NCBI GenBank assembly: GCA_030847615.1
Contig: JAUMIR010000001.1
Location: 157,887,001-157,951,000 of the forward strand
Direction of reading: 5' to 3'
DNA from: Gambelia wislizenii
Taxonomy: Eukaryota; Chordata; Lepidosauria; Squamata; Crotaphytidae
DNA length: 64,000 nt
The notes below the pieces were generated by a model. That model made no database searches. It was not told the DNA's origin and saw only the letters and a program-made list of their open reading frames with translations. Each line of letters starts with the position of its first letter. The first letter of the stretch is position 1. The position numbers were made by a program, and so were the translations under genes. Positions 32,585 through 43,188 of this stretch are shown in pieces.

Positions 32585-32929
32585 TATTATAAATTACTGT
32601 AATGTTTGCCACTGGAAACTATCAAATGACATCCTTGTTCTCTGCAGTGAAGAAGAAATGAACAAGAAATAAAGAGAAGGAAATTTAATACTATTCAACT
32701 CTTACTACTCCAAAAATGAAAGCTGCCTTAAGTTCTGTGCTGGTATTTTTGAGAGTTCCTTCCCTTCATGCACCCTTTTACAGAACACTTTAGCTTCTAC
32801 TGTCATGACATTATTGTGCCATAGTTGAATTTGGCTCAGATCTTCTTAATCTATTGCCTCTACTCTAGCCACCAAAGAACTAAAGCCTGCAGTTACCTCT
32901 TGGTGGAGAAATCCAGGAACCCTCCAAAG

Positions 32930-33250
32930 CTTCCCGGGTGAAAACTGGGACACATCTGACCAAGAAACATTAGAGTGTGGTCATGGGGGCAAAGATTATT
33001 AATGAGGAAAAACACACAAGCTAGGAGAGGCTATGGAAATTTTATTTTCACCTGACCCTACAGGGATGGACATGATTCTGCCCCTCCTCTCCTAATTTTG
33101 CACTTTGAGCTCAGCTTACAGCATTTGAGGTAAGATGAGGACAAAGGGTAAAAGTAGGAGGACAAGAGAGAAACTGGGACATTGCAAAGGCAGCTGAAAA
33201 AGTGGAATTATTAATCTGGACTGTCCCTGCCAACTCTGGACAGTTGATGT
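32930..33250 (+). mobile_element. Family C repeat, unclassified
   Basis: 'gaaaactgggacacatctga', 'cacaagctaggagaggctat', 'aaactgggacattgcaaagg' and 'ggactgtccctgccaactct' match the copies at 12335 and 16865. Confidence 0.55.
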
Positions 33251-35960
33251 CCCATGCTCTGTGGTAGGAAGTTAAATACGGTATTAATTTTGTTTTAGAA
33301 AAACCTTTGATATTCATAGATGTTCAAGTACTGCTTAATTTCTTTTCCATAATCTGGACCTAATAAAGGAACAGCATAAATGCACTCTTTGAGCCCTTGC
33401 ATTTACAACCAAATTTAAACTCCAAGACTGGAAAGAAAAACACCATGTACCATTCAGTGGTCTGAAGACCTCATCGCTATATCTACATTTCAGGGTATAT
33501 CTTATAATCATAACCTCCAGCCAGACAAGTCTGGGGGACATACTGTATGGACTCCTACACCAATCAATACACTTAATTGAGTACTGTATGACCCTTATTA
33601 ATATCATCATGAAATGGGTTTAGTTCTCTTTAGCCCTCCCTTTTCTGTTCTCTTATTAAAATTACATTCACAAAAAATGAAGAAGAAAAAAACTGGTAAT
33701 TTGCTAGCTTGACTGAGATTAAACAGACAATTTGGATATCTGCACAAATATATTAAGAATGTAACATGATATCTTAGACTGACTTTCAGTTACAGACTGA
33801 GCAGATACAAGTTTCATAAAGAGTTGTATCTGAAGGTATTCCTCCCAGATGTGGTTTCAGCCATGGTCCAAAGTGGCGTTGATGAGTTACACTGAGGAAG
33901 CTAGAAAAGGCCAACGTATCAGTTTTAAGTTTCATAAGAGGTTTTCGCTTGTATCCACTTCAGGAAATGAATAGTGCATTCATAACTTGTGTGGGTTCTT
34001 TTTTCTCCCCCTCATCCAGGAGATGAGCTTTAACATTTTGATTTCGCCCCAGGGTATTAAATTTCTTTAACACTTTACCACATTAGAACATGCTTTCCAT
34101 CTCAACAAAGATGATGCAATCTCATGAATGGGAGATGGGGGGGAGGAGAGTTGGCAAAAGTGGCCTTCCATAACAAGCCATAAAAATTTATGATGCACAT
34201 CGTCTGATAATGGCACGCAATGAATTGAATATTTCCTTATGGATGCTATTTGAGAAGATATAGCATGTGAGGCTATCATAACACTTCAGTCAGTCTACAA
34301 TTGCTACTTGAAAGTGTAGTTCTTTTACTGTCCTTATAACAGATTTTTAACAGTGCCAAAATTTAGTCTGGCTAGGAAGATGAAAAAGGCACATTATTTC
34401 CCCTCTTGTGTTGCATTTTCCACAGCAGCCTTTCCCCTTATGTCTCCTTTCTTGCTTGTTTTCATTCTTTGTTGCTTTTCTCATTCTCCCTCTTTTAGGT
34501 ATGTGTGTGTGTGTGTGTGTGAAAGATTCGTGCTGATGACATGCGACTTATTGAACATCAGATCTAGTGCAGTCCCTCCACACCCTTTCCAATTATGACA
34601 TTAGAATTATTTTCAATAGGAGCTTTTATAATTACACTATAATGGGGAGGAGGGAATCATTTGTGAACGGTGTCATTTTGCATTCTCCAGACTTTTCAAA
34701 ACTTCACACCTGTTTTTCTTAGGTTTGGAAGTCATACCAGTCTATAAATCCTTCCGTGTTTCCTGATATAGTTTCTTATGAAACGACACACCTACCCCCT
34801 GCACACATTTCCATTTGCCCAACTGTTTTCAATACTTGCAGTCATGCCTGAAGTTGTCAGTTAAAGAACAGCTTATCAGTCTAGGTTTTTCCTTTTTAAG
34901 CTTAAACTTGGTGACTTTGGAGACCTGTCAACACCCAGTTGCTTTTAGCCCTAACAATAAAGTCACACTCTATCTCCCACCTAGTAGCTTTAGATTAAAT
35001 TCTGATGCTATGTACGTCATATTTACATAGTTAAAACTCATAACAAAGCAACCCACAGGCAATAGGATGTAATAACCATGCAACAGAGCTATTTCCTGTC
35101 CCCTTTTCTCTCTCATACTATGTTTTGTGTAGTTTATTGGATGTGAATGTTTTGAAAATGAAAATCATCTGAGGAGAGAAAAGTGCTCACCAGGCGTGAG
35201 GTTTTAGAAGTATTCCACTGAAAGAATATATAGAGCTGTAAATGCTTGGCCACCTCTGGTACTGTAAAACAAAAACTGGTTCAATATTCCATTTTATTTC
35301 CATAAGATGAATAGAAGAGGGAGGGAGGCATGATTATATACTTTAATATTATATTTTAATATTTTTTTATCCTATTCACATTAAAGGGAACAATTAACTT
35401 GGAGTCAGAAAACCTTAAACACCAAAGGTTTTTACAGTTTTCATTTTAAGACACAAAGGGACTATTACAAATACACTGTAATGTGAACTTTGCCCAAGGA
35501 CTGTGACCCTCTGTCTGTAATAATGCCTTTTAAAAACAACCCATTAAATCAAATCAGAAATTTTCTTGTCAGTCTTTAGCAGAGAGGTAGAGCCAATAAA
35601 AACAGCAACATTTGAAAAAATTGGTCACAAGTCTCTCCCTCTATATTAGCAAGCTGCTGGTTGTGCCAATACTTGAGAGTCCCAATAGAGAGTTTTGTGC
35701 ACACTCTTAATGCACATACAGAGTAACTGTGCATGTGAGCTACCATGTGAGTCCTCAATACAAATGAGACCATCTGGAAACCCCAAGGGAACCCCAAGGA
35801 ATCCTTCTGGTTGGATTACCTATTTCTAGTGGAAGTGGAAGCAGAGGAAAGGTGTGCTGGTCACAAGGGTTTGCCAGGAAGATGGAATGGGTCAAAAAGG
35901 TTCCGTTGGTCCTTGAAACAGCCAGGCAATTTCCCCATTTGGCACTTCAGGTGTGAGTGG
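33251..35960. other. Longest repeat-poor stretch of the first half
   Basis: About 2.7 kb with no named repeat except a (TG)n run at about 34501-34521. No coding motif: frames of 68-91 codons lack domains. Repeat-poor AT-rich blocks like this can harbour conserved regulatory sequence, but that is inference. Confidence 0.45.
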
Positions 35961-35964
35961 TAGT

Positions 35965-36002
35965 TGGATCCCATTCTGGGAGAAAGGTGGCATATAAATC
36001 AA

Positions 36003-36039
<37 letters not shown>

Positions 36040-36040
36040 C
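35965..36040 (+). repeat. LINE-type 3' end with (GATA)n tail
   Basis: 'ctgggagaaaggtggcatat' plus 'aaatcaaat' resembles an L2-type 3' end; it runs into about nine GATA units (36005-36040), probably the expanded tail. Confidence 0.6.
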
Positions 36041-36045
36041 ATATA

Positions 36046-36527
36046 CAGTTGTCCCTCCACATTCGCGGGGGTTAGAGGCATGAGACCCCCGCAAATGTGA
36101 AAAAACAGCGAATAAAAACTAGGTCACGCCACCACCCTCCCGCAACCCCCGCTGCTTCTCCCCCCCCCCCCCCGGAGCAGCGACGGGACTACCCAAGCCT
36201 CGTCGCTGCTTCCTCCCACCCTCTCCCACACACACCCCAGGAGCAGCAACGGGGCTACCCAAGCCTCATCACTGCTTCCTCCCTCCCTCTCTTGCCTCCC
36301 CAGGAGCAGTGACAGGGCTACCCAAGCCTTGTCGCTGCTTCCTCCCCCCTATCCCCCCCGGAGTAGCGATGGGGCTACCCAAGCCTCATCGCTGCTTCCT
36401 CCCACCCCCCCACCCCCCCCAGGAGCAGTGACCCCATTGCAGTTTTTTGGATGGCGGGGGGACACTCCCCAAACCGCAAATAGTCAAAACCACGAATCTT
36501 AAAGCCACAAATGTGGAGGGGCAATTG
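36046..36527. mobile_element. Tigger-like MITE carrying a minisatellite
   Basis: Ends CAGTTGTCCCTCCACATTCG and GTGGAGGGGCAATTG, with TA at both sides (36044-36045, 36528-36529). Inside, about 36170-36430 holds four copies of a roughly 62-66-bp unit. Each contains a hairpin of the type GAGCAGCGACGGGGC...TCGTCGCTGCTTCC, separated by C-rich spacers. The minisatellite explains why this copy is twice the length of its relatives. Confidence 0.75.
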
Positions 36528-36690
36528 TAGATCTCTCCTCTTTTTCATACATGGAGTTGTAGCCTATACTTGCATTTGAAATGTAGAACTGGGAAAGATA
36601 CTTTTTATAAGGTTTTTTCTTTAGTGTGAATCATTCCAAAGCCCAGAGTTACACCCACCCTACCGGAAAATTGTTAATATCATGTCACTT

Positions 36691-36905
36691 GCTGTGTGTG
36701 TGTGTGTGTGTGTGCCTTCAATTAGCCTCTCGACTTATGATAACCTCATGAATTTCATAGGGTGTTCTTAGGCAAGGAACAGTCAGAGGTGGTTTTGCCA
36801 GTTCCTTCCTCTGAAATAAACCACACAGCACTGGTATTCACTGACACTCTCCCATCCAAGTACTAACAAGGACTGACCCTGCTTAGCTTCGGATGGGATC
36901 TGGTG
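36691..36905 (-). mobile_element. 5S rRNA-derived SINE
   Basis: The segment near 36850-36895 reads 'cccatccaagtactaacaag' then 'gaccctgcttagcttcggat', the reverse complement of the internal promoter half of 5S rRNA. The body 'cagaggtggttttgccagtt' and the terminal (TG)n (36694-36714, i.e. (CA)n on the sense strand) follow. The 3' part matches the plus-strand fragment at 54745-54838. Confidence 0.8.
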
Positions 36906-37064
36906 GGGGATCCTTTAGGTTATTTAGGCAATGTCATGCTACATTGTACTAGGGATATAATTCTTCACTAAGTTTCTTATTGAAGGAAAGAATTCGCCGT
37001 TTTAGCCATTTTCTTCCCACTGTGAGAAACTCCTCAAAAGCCATGCTGCTTTTGAAGCCCATTT

Positions 37065-37356
37065 GCAATTCAGGACTTATTCTGCACAAATTTGCTCATG
37101 GTCGTTTTGTGTAAAATCCACACATGGTTGATCTGCATAGAAAACAGGAAAATGCTGTTTTCTATGCAGATTGTCGACATGTAAATGTTACACAAAATAA
37201 TCACCCAATCACAGTATTTCCTGTGCAGGAAGAACCATTTTTCCCCCACAGAAAATAATACTCCTGCATTGAAAATGTTGTTTCCTATACAGAAAATTCT
37301 GTTTTCTGTGAGAAGCAACCATGTGGGAATATTATGCAGAATAAATCCTGAATTGC
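37065..37356. mobile_element. Inverted-repeat element with GCAGAA palindromes
   Basis: Terminal inverted repeats of about 21 bp with one mismatch: GCAATTCAGGACTTATTCTG at the left, complement of CAGAATAAATCCTGAATTGC at the right. The interior repeats 'ttttctatgcag', 'tttcctgtgcagga' and 'ttttctgtgag' motifs, as in 1319-1425. No coding capacity; the superfamily is unclear. Confidence 0.7.
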
Positions 37357-39835
37357 AGAGATTCTTGTTACTCATCAGGGTTTCTTGACACTTGACAAAC
37401 AGGTTGAGTCTGAACCTTAAAGGATCTGTCCAAGCTGCTAAGCCTATGCCAGGGTAGAGTTTAGATTGCTCATTCAAAGTTCATTCTAAGCCCATAGTAG
37501 ATTTGCTGTCCCTCTGAGCTGAAAGCCACCAGCTGTCATTGCAAACAACTGTTCAGGACCTACAGAGTTAAAACAGGAGTCAAGAAGCTCACAGTCTGAG
37601 CAGCTCTAGACAGTGACAATATTCAGATCAAGTGACAATGATAGCTAGTTCCCTGTTTCATTGCATTTCTCTAAATCACACACACATGCACATCCTTTGA
37701 CTGTTTCTTACCCAGGTGCAAGAAAAATGTGTTTTTTTCTCACAAAGGAATTAGCAAAAAAAAAAGTAAGCCTTTTTGTATGCATTTTAAAATACAAGGC
37801 ATTTTGTACAGTTTTCCCGTTGACTAAAGCATGGTTATGTATATTTAGCTGCTATTGATATTAAAATCCATGAATTGTTTGTTGCATATATTATTTCTCT
37901 GAAATACACTACATTTTTCACAAGTGCAAATTTCAGAGACAAGGGTATGCTTTTCCTCGTAACAATTCTGGATTGTTATAAAATGCATATTTGTTGTTGT
38001 TGTTGAAATATACAGAACCAGAAAAAATCCGCCTAACCCTACTTCCTGATCATATATTCTGATCCAGTTCTGGCCTCCAGACGCACAGTAGGGATCTCCC
38101 CACTCTTCCTTTGTTTGCCTATGAAATCCCTGGAATAGGGAGGAGGAGGAGGAGGAGGAGGAGGCCATGACAGGCAGAGAAGGAAGTCCATTCTAAATAC
38201 ACAAGTGTGCCTCCTCCTGACAAGGGGAGTTTGTGGGTCAAGGATGAGAATTCCTGCTTCATTCCTCCCTCCTATTCAGATTCTGCCAAATGGTGCACTT
38301 GAGAAGAGATTTATCTTTCTTAGATCTTAAACAAAGCCTGCTCTGTAATGTCAGTTCCCCACACCAAGTGGACAGCTCTTCTCCAAGCTTCCCTTCTCAC
38401 CTCCCCACGTTTTCTTTTCCCTGTAGTAACAGCTCCTTGGTTAGTTTGGCTTCCCCCCCCCCTCCCTTTTTCTTTTCTTTTCTAAATGTGGATCTCTTTC
38501 ATATACATCAGGTCTGATCTGGATTAGTTACCCTTCCATTCATTTGTCCATCCCAGGTGGTCTCTCTTGCTCCAAGAGCAGCTGAACTTGAGGCTTCCTG
38601 GGCACTTGCCCTCTGCTGCTGCCAAACCCCTACTGAACAATGTCCTTTCACAAGTGCACTTTTAGGAAATTAAGCCCAACCTAGCCCTCCCTTCCCCTCC
38701 CCTATCTATTTTCTTTTTGCCTATGCAGTGGGGGCGGTTCATTTGGTTACAGTCATTTTTTTTTAAAACGTTGCTTCTGGAGTTAATGTTTGTCTCTGTT
38801 TCAGGCAGGGAAAGTAAGAAAACCTTGGTATTTTCAACATATGGGTTTATAATGTGTAACGTATGCAGGCAGATGTGTAATGGAAATCTATTCATATGTT
38901 TGCGATGGTGGTGATTGCCTCAGATCACACCATCATGCTCCAGAGCACCATCTGTCTTGTCAATGTTTCCCATTTGATCGTTTGGTTGTAGAAATTTAGA
39001 AGATTTTGATTCCTCCCCCCTTTCTATACCCCCTCCCAAGCAGATAAGTGAAACTCCTGCTTTTTGTGTTAACAGCATCCCAAAATAGCCCCTCCAGCAT
39101 CACTTGGATTCTGGCTCAGGAGAGGAGGGTGAAGGCAACCAGACCCAGGAAGAAAGAGTACAGGACGCTCACCTGATGATGCCTCCCAAAGGAGGGTGAC
39201 GCTTCTTTAGTTAATCAAGCCGTCTCATTCAATTACCAGGAAGCTTTTTAAATTATTAAATGCACCAGTTATTGACATGTCTTGTTAAACTGGGCCCCGT
39301 GAATGACTCAACACATGTCAAACTGCAGTACAGCAGGTCTGAATTCAGCGTATATTCTGATGATTTCTAGAGGTGTTTTCTTAACTTTCAGCTCATATTA
39401 AAGAAACACTCATCAAACCACATGGCAAAGCAGGAGGAAAAAAGGAAGCTGGTAGTAACATCACTTTGGTGGATACTGATTATATAGATCCATTCTCATT
39501 GTTCCCAGAACCTGGAAATAACATGCTACAAGTAATATAGTTTTATGTAATGAGTTAATCATTTTCAGAGATGAGATCATAACAAAATTTCAAAAGTAAT
39601 ATAACCCTGAGGAATCAATTTACTGTATTGCTATACATTTCCACCTATTTCCTAGTTTTTTAGTTATTTTAGGGCCATTTTTAGAGACATTTTAACAGAA
39701 ATGTATCACCTTTTATGCCATTCTCTCATTTAAACTAAGCTGACATTTTAGGTCATGAAAAGCAAGAGGAAAAATAACAAATACAATGCAATGAGTAGTA
39801 TAACTACTTTGTAAGCATTACAATCTTGTTATAAG
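37357..39835. other. Repeat-poor stretch
   Basis: No named repeat except a (GGA)n run at about 38141-38163 and a T/C-rich tract near 38450-38480. No coding motif. See 39195-39330 for the part most like a conserved element. Confidence 0.45.
39195..39330. promoter_or_regulatory. Possible conserved non-coding element
   Basis: Repeat-free block with several homeodomain-type TAAT/ATTA cores ('gttaatcaag', 'tcaattacc', 'aattattaaa', 'gttattgac') close together, resembling developmental enhancers in composition. This is a composition-based guess; no alignment supports it here. Confidence 0.2.
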
Positions 39836-40044
39836 CTGCCATGTTGAGACGAAGGTAGAATATAAATAAAATAAAGGCAGTGAATTGCTTTTCAAACACT
39901 ATAATGAGTAACATAGCAAATTACTTATAAAAGGCAATTTTCCAACCTCCAGATGTTGCACATCAATTCATAAAATTCTATTGAACTTATAAAGATTTTC
40001 TCTTATATTCTACAGGATATATATTTCATTCTTTTTGTCCATGT

Positions 40045-41397
40045 CCTCTCTATAAGATGCATTATAGGTGGCACATGACACCAAATCAGTTATCAAAAAT
40101 GTACAAGAGTATAGACAACAGATATTGGAAATGTGGAAAAGAGTCAGGAACTTTCTACCATGCTTGGTGGACATGCTGAAAGGCAAAGAAATACTGGAGA
40201 TCTATATACCACTGATAGAAAGTATCCTGTACCAGTGCAACCAGAAATGTATTTATTAGGAATAACAGATGATGAGCTAGACAAAAATTATGGAAGAGTG
40301 ATATTTTATATGATGAATGCAGCTAGAATATCATACACTCAAAATCGGAAAGAAAGCTCAGTTCTGATAATAGATTGAGTGGATACTAAAACTAAGGACA
40401 TTATCACATCGGCTTCCTTCCTCAGAACAATTGCATTAAGTGAAGCAAATGAGAACATACTGGTATTGAAGCCAAAACTATCGCACCTCCTGTTCACTTG
40501 CACAGTGCTGTGATTGTACTGGTTTGGTAATTTCCATCCCATCATACCAGCTCCGTAACCCAACCACACCGCACTTGTGTGCCTTTCTTTTTTTTCTTTT
40601 TTCTTTTCTTTTCTTTTTTTTTTCTTTTTTTTTGCCATGATTGTGTAATTACAGGAAAACAATTTTTAAAAAATTATTTTTATCGTTTCCCTATAAGTAC
40701 ATAAGCATGGGGGGGCATGGAGAAAAACCTATTTTCACCAGCTTGGAACAGCAAGGGAGAGGGGGGAGAGAGAAGTCATGTGGCCCCCTCATGCCATGTG
40801 ACTTCCTTCATATCACCACTGCCACAGAAGTATGCTGCCATAGCAGTGATATTGGGAGCTACTGATGGGTTTCCCTCATCAATGATAACATGTGCTGCAG
40901 AAGCAGATGAACACAAAGACAGAAAAGGGAAAGAGACAATGTTGTGCAATAAGTAAGGGCAACATCTGCTACTATCTTGCTGTAATTCTGGAATGTGAGC
41001 CTTATATGATAGTGTCCTATATGAAATGGCAGAAATGGATAAGTTGACTTGGTTGGAGGTTGGCAATTTTTTAAAGAGTGGGGTGAAGTAATAAAACATA
41101 TATGTAATATTTGGGGAGAGTTGGCAATAGGAAGGTCTACAGATTGAAGATACGCTGATGAGATTCTGTAAGTTAATAAATGACGTGTAAATATTTTCAA
41201 AACGTATATAATAGAATTAATGCTTAAAGCAAAAAAAGAGATAAGATACTTATAATACAGAAGACGCATATAAGTAGGGCGTACATTAACAGATGTATTA
41301 GGGAGCATGTTTAGGATGTGTGTGAAATGAATGGTCAAGACTTGACTTTGTTTTTAAATTGTGGTAAAATTTAATTTAAAAAAACAAAAAAAAAATC
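40045..41397 (+). mobile_element. L1 LINE, ORF2 end and 3' UTR, split by a MITE
   Basis: One frame from about 40063 reads [20 protein letters not shown] then [17 protein letters not shown], the C-terminal cysteine motif region of L1 ORF2 (C-x8-H-x4-C visible; an upstream Cys is Tyr), then a stop. Another frame continues with PVQPEMYLLGITDDELDKNY and FYMMNAARISYTQNRK. After a family A MITE (40396-41017) the L1 resumes with AEMDKLTW. An A-rich end with two poly-A runs lies at 41370-41397. No RT catalytic core is present. Confidence 0.75.
40396..41017 (+). mobile_element. MITE family A inside the L1
   Basis: Ends GGACATTATCACATCGG and CTTATATGATAGTGTCC are inverted repeats; flanks are TAA and TAT. 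The internal hairpin CTGATGGG...CCCTCATCAAT is at 40860-40881. A pyrimidine-rich (CTTTT)n tract lies at about 40588-40635. Removing the element makes the L1 reading frame blocks adjacent. Confidence 0.75.
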
Positions 41398-41521
41398 CTA
41401 TTGAACTGGATCTGTGTAAGGGATCTGCTATCTGCACAATGTTGTTAAGAAGAATTAAACTTTTGATACTAAGAAAATTCTAATCAGTTGTATCTAGATG
41501 CAATTATAGCTAATACAACTA

Positions 41522-41736
41522 CAGTTGTACCTTCATATTTCCTGGGGTTGATTCCAGGACCCCCCATGGATTACCAAAACCCATGAATGCTCAAGTCCCA
41601 TTATATGCAATGGCATAGCAAAATGGTGTCCCTTATATAAGTTGGCAAAATCAAGGTTTGCTTTTTGGATTATTATTTTTTTAAGAATATTTTTCAAGCT
41701 GTGGATACCAAATCCATGGATACAGAGGGACAACTG
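41522..41736 (+). mobile_element. Tigger-like MITE
   Basis: CAGTTGTACCTTCATAT at the left and AGAGGGACAACTG at the right, with TA on both sides. Body 'tatgcaatggcatagcaaaa' is shared with 8833 and 56718. Confidence 0.8.
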
Positions 41737-41964
41737 TATTTTTCCAGGTTAAGAGATGCTTCAGGAATTCAAGTACATGAATTCAGATATGAACTGATTT
41801 GGTTTGCAACTTATAGAATAAAAATATATGGATTGAACAGCAAATATCCAGTGAATTTTGCACTAATATGAACATTGTGATTTCACTTTCAGCTAAGACA
41901 CAGGGAAAGGACAAAAAGGCATTTTATAATGCACATTCTACTATAAAAAGCTTTTGTGCATATA

Positions 41965-42220
41965 CAGTCGGACCCCTGAGTTTGGTTCCCTAACTTACCT
42001 CAGATACCAGAAACCACAGATAAAATTGAACCCTATTTTTAAAAAGGGGCTCCTGGTACAAACAAGCCATAGAGTTGTATTGGAGGACCTAGAAGATCCC
42101 TAGAGAGGACACCTCTCTAGGCATTTTCCAATGCAACTCTAAGGTATGTGTCCCTATTTTTTCAGCCACAGATAACTGAAATAGCCGATATTGGTTCTGT
42201 TGATACGGGGGGTCCAACTG
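41965..42220. mobile_element. Tigger-like MITE, second subfamily
   Basis: CAGTCGGACCCCTGAGTTTG and GGGGGGTCCAACTG ends, flanked by TA. Interior contains 'cctagagaggacacctctct', shared with 8406-8653. Confidence 0.75.
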
Positions 42221-42828
42221 TATTTCAATAAAATAAATTTAGAAATATGTGTTTGATGAGAAAATTCTTTCAAAGTACATACTTAAATATGTACTTTTGT
42301 ATGGATTATTGTGCAGGGTTTTTTTTAATGCACATTGTTGAGGAAATGGGACAAGGTGGGCTCACAGAAGGCAGCTAGAGAATGGGGAAGAAGTGGAAAG
42401 GGCCCTGCAGGGAAACCTTCCTATGAGACAGTGGGGGTGGATGTTGTTGCTTTTAGTTGACCTGTCACCATGGCCATTACAATTTCAACATCTTGACACC
42501 AGCTATGCACTGCACATTGTACATGGATATCCGTGACTTGACGTTCCTTAGCAAGGTGGTGTTTATTTCTGGATTTGGTCAAAGAAAGCTTTCAAATCAT
42601 ACAAGTTTTGTTTTGTTTTAATAGTGAAGACAAAATAATGATTGGGCCTATGAATATAGTCATTGGGTGGGGTTTTAAGGAGCTAATGGTTACCCAAAGA
42701 GGGGGATCTGTGGGAGCCCACCTCTGATGCCAAAATCTCAGTTATTAATTGGGGGAATAATTAGCTCAAATGGCTGCGAGAGGCCGGATAACTTCAGGAC
42801 CCTGTGCACATATGTATACCAGTACTTA
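42221..42828. other. No gene or named repeat seen
   Basis: AT-rich then mixed sequence; no coding motif recognised. Confidence 0.4.
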
Positions 42829-43098
42829 TAGAATCATAGAATTGTAGAGTTGGAAGAGACCATGAGGGCCATCCAGTCCAACCCCCTGCCATGCAGGAAT
42901 ACACAATTAAAGCATCCTTGACAGATGGCCATGCAGCCTCTGTTTAAAGACCTCCTAGGAAGGAGACCCCACCACGCTCCGAGGGAGTGTGTTCCACTGC
43001 CAAACAGCTCGTACTGTTAAAAAGTTCCTCCTAATGTTGAGGTGGAATCTCTGTTCCTGGAGCTTACACCCATTGTTCCCTGTTTAGTCTCTTGAGCA
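42829..43098 (-). mobile_element. CR1 LINE, 3' terminal fragment
   Basis: On the minus strand it ends with the CR1 terminal repeat ATTCTATGATTCTATA. The body ('tccagtccaaccccctgcca', 'agcctctgtttaaagacctc' on the plus strand) encodes the untranslated end common in amniote CR1s. 5'-truncated. Confidence 0.85.
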
Positions 43099-43188
43099 GC
43101 AGAAAACAAGCTTAAATTTTTTTAAAAAATTATTTTTATCCCGCCCCTCTGTTAAAAACAATCGGGGCAGCTTAGAAAATTAAAATAC

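Noticed and set aside
36850..36895. A 5S rRNA gene
   Set aside because: Only about half of 5S is present, diverged, and fused to a SINE body and (CA)n tail, so it is a SINE and not a functional rRNA gene.
40859..41338. 159-codon minus-strand frame
   Set aside because: It spans the junction of a MITE and the antisense of L1 3' sequence, so it is a chance frame.
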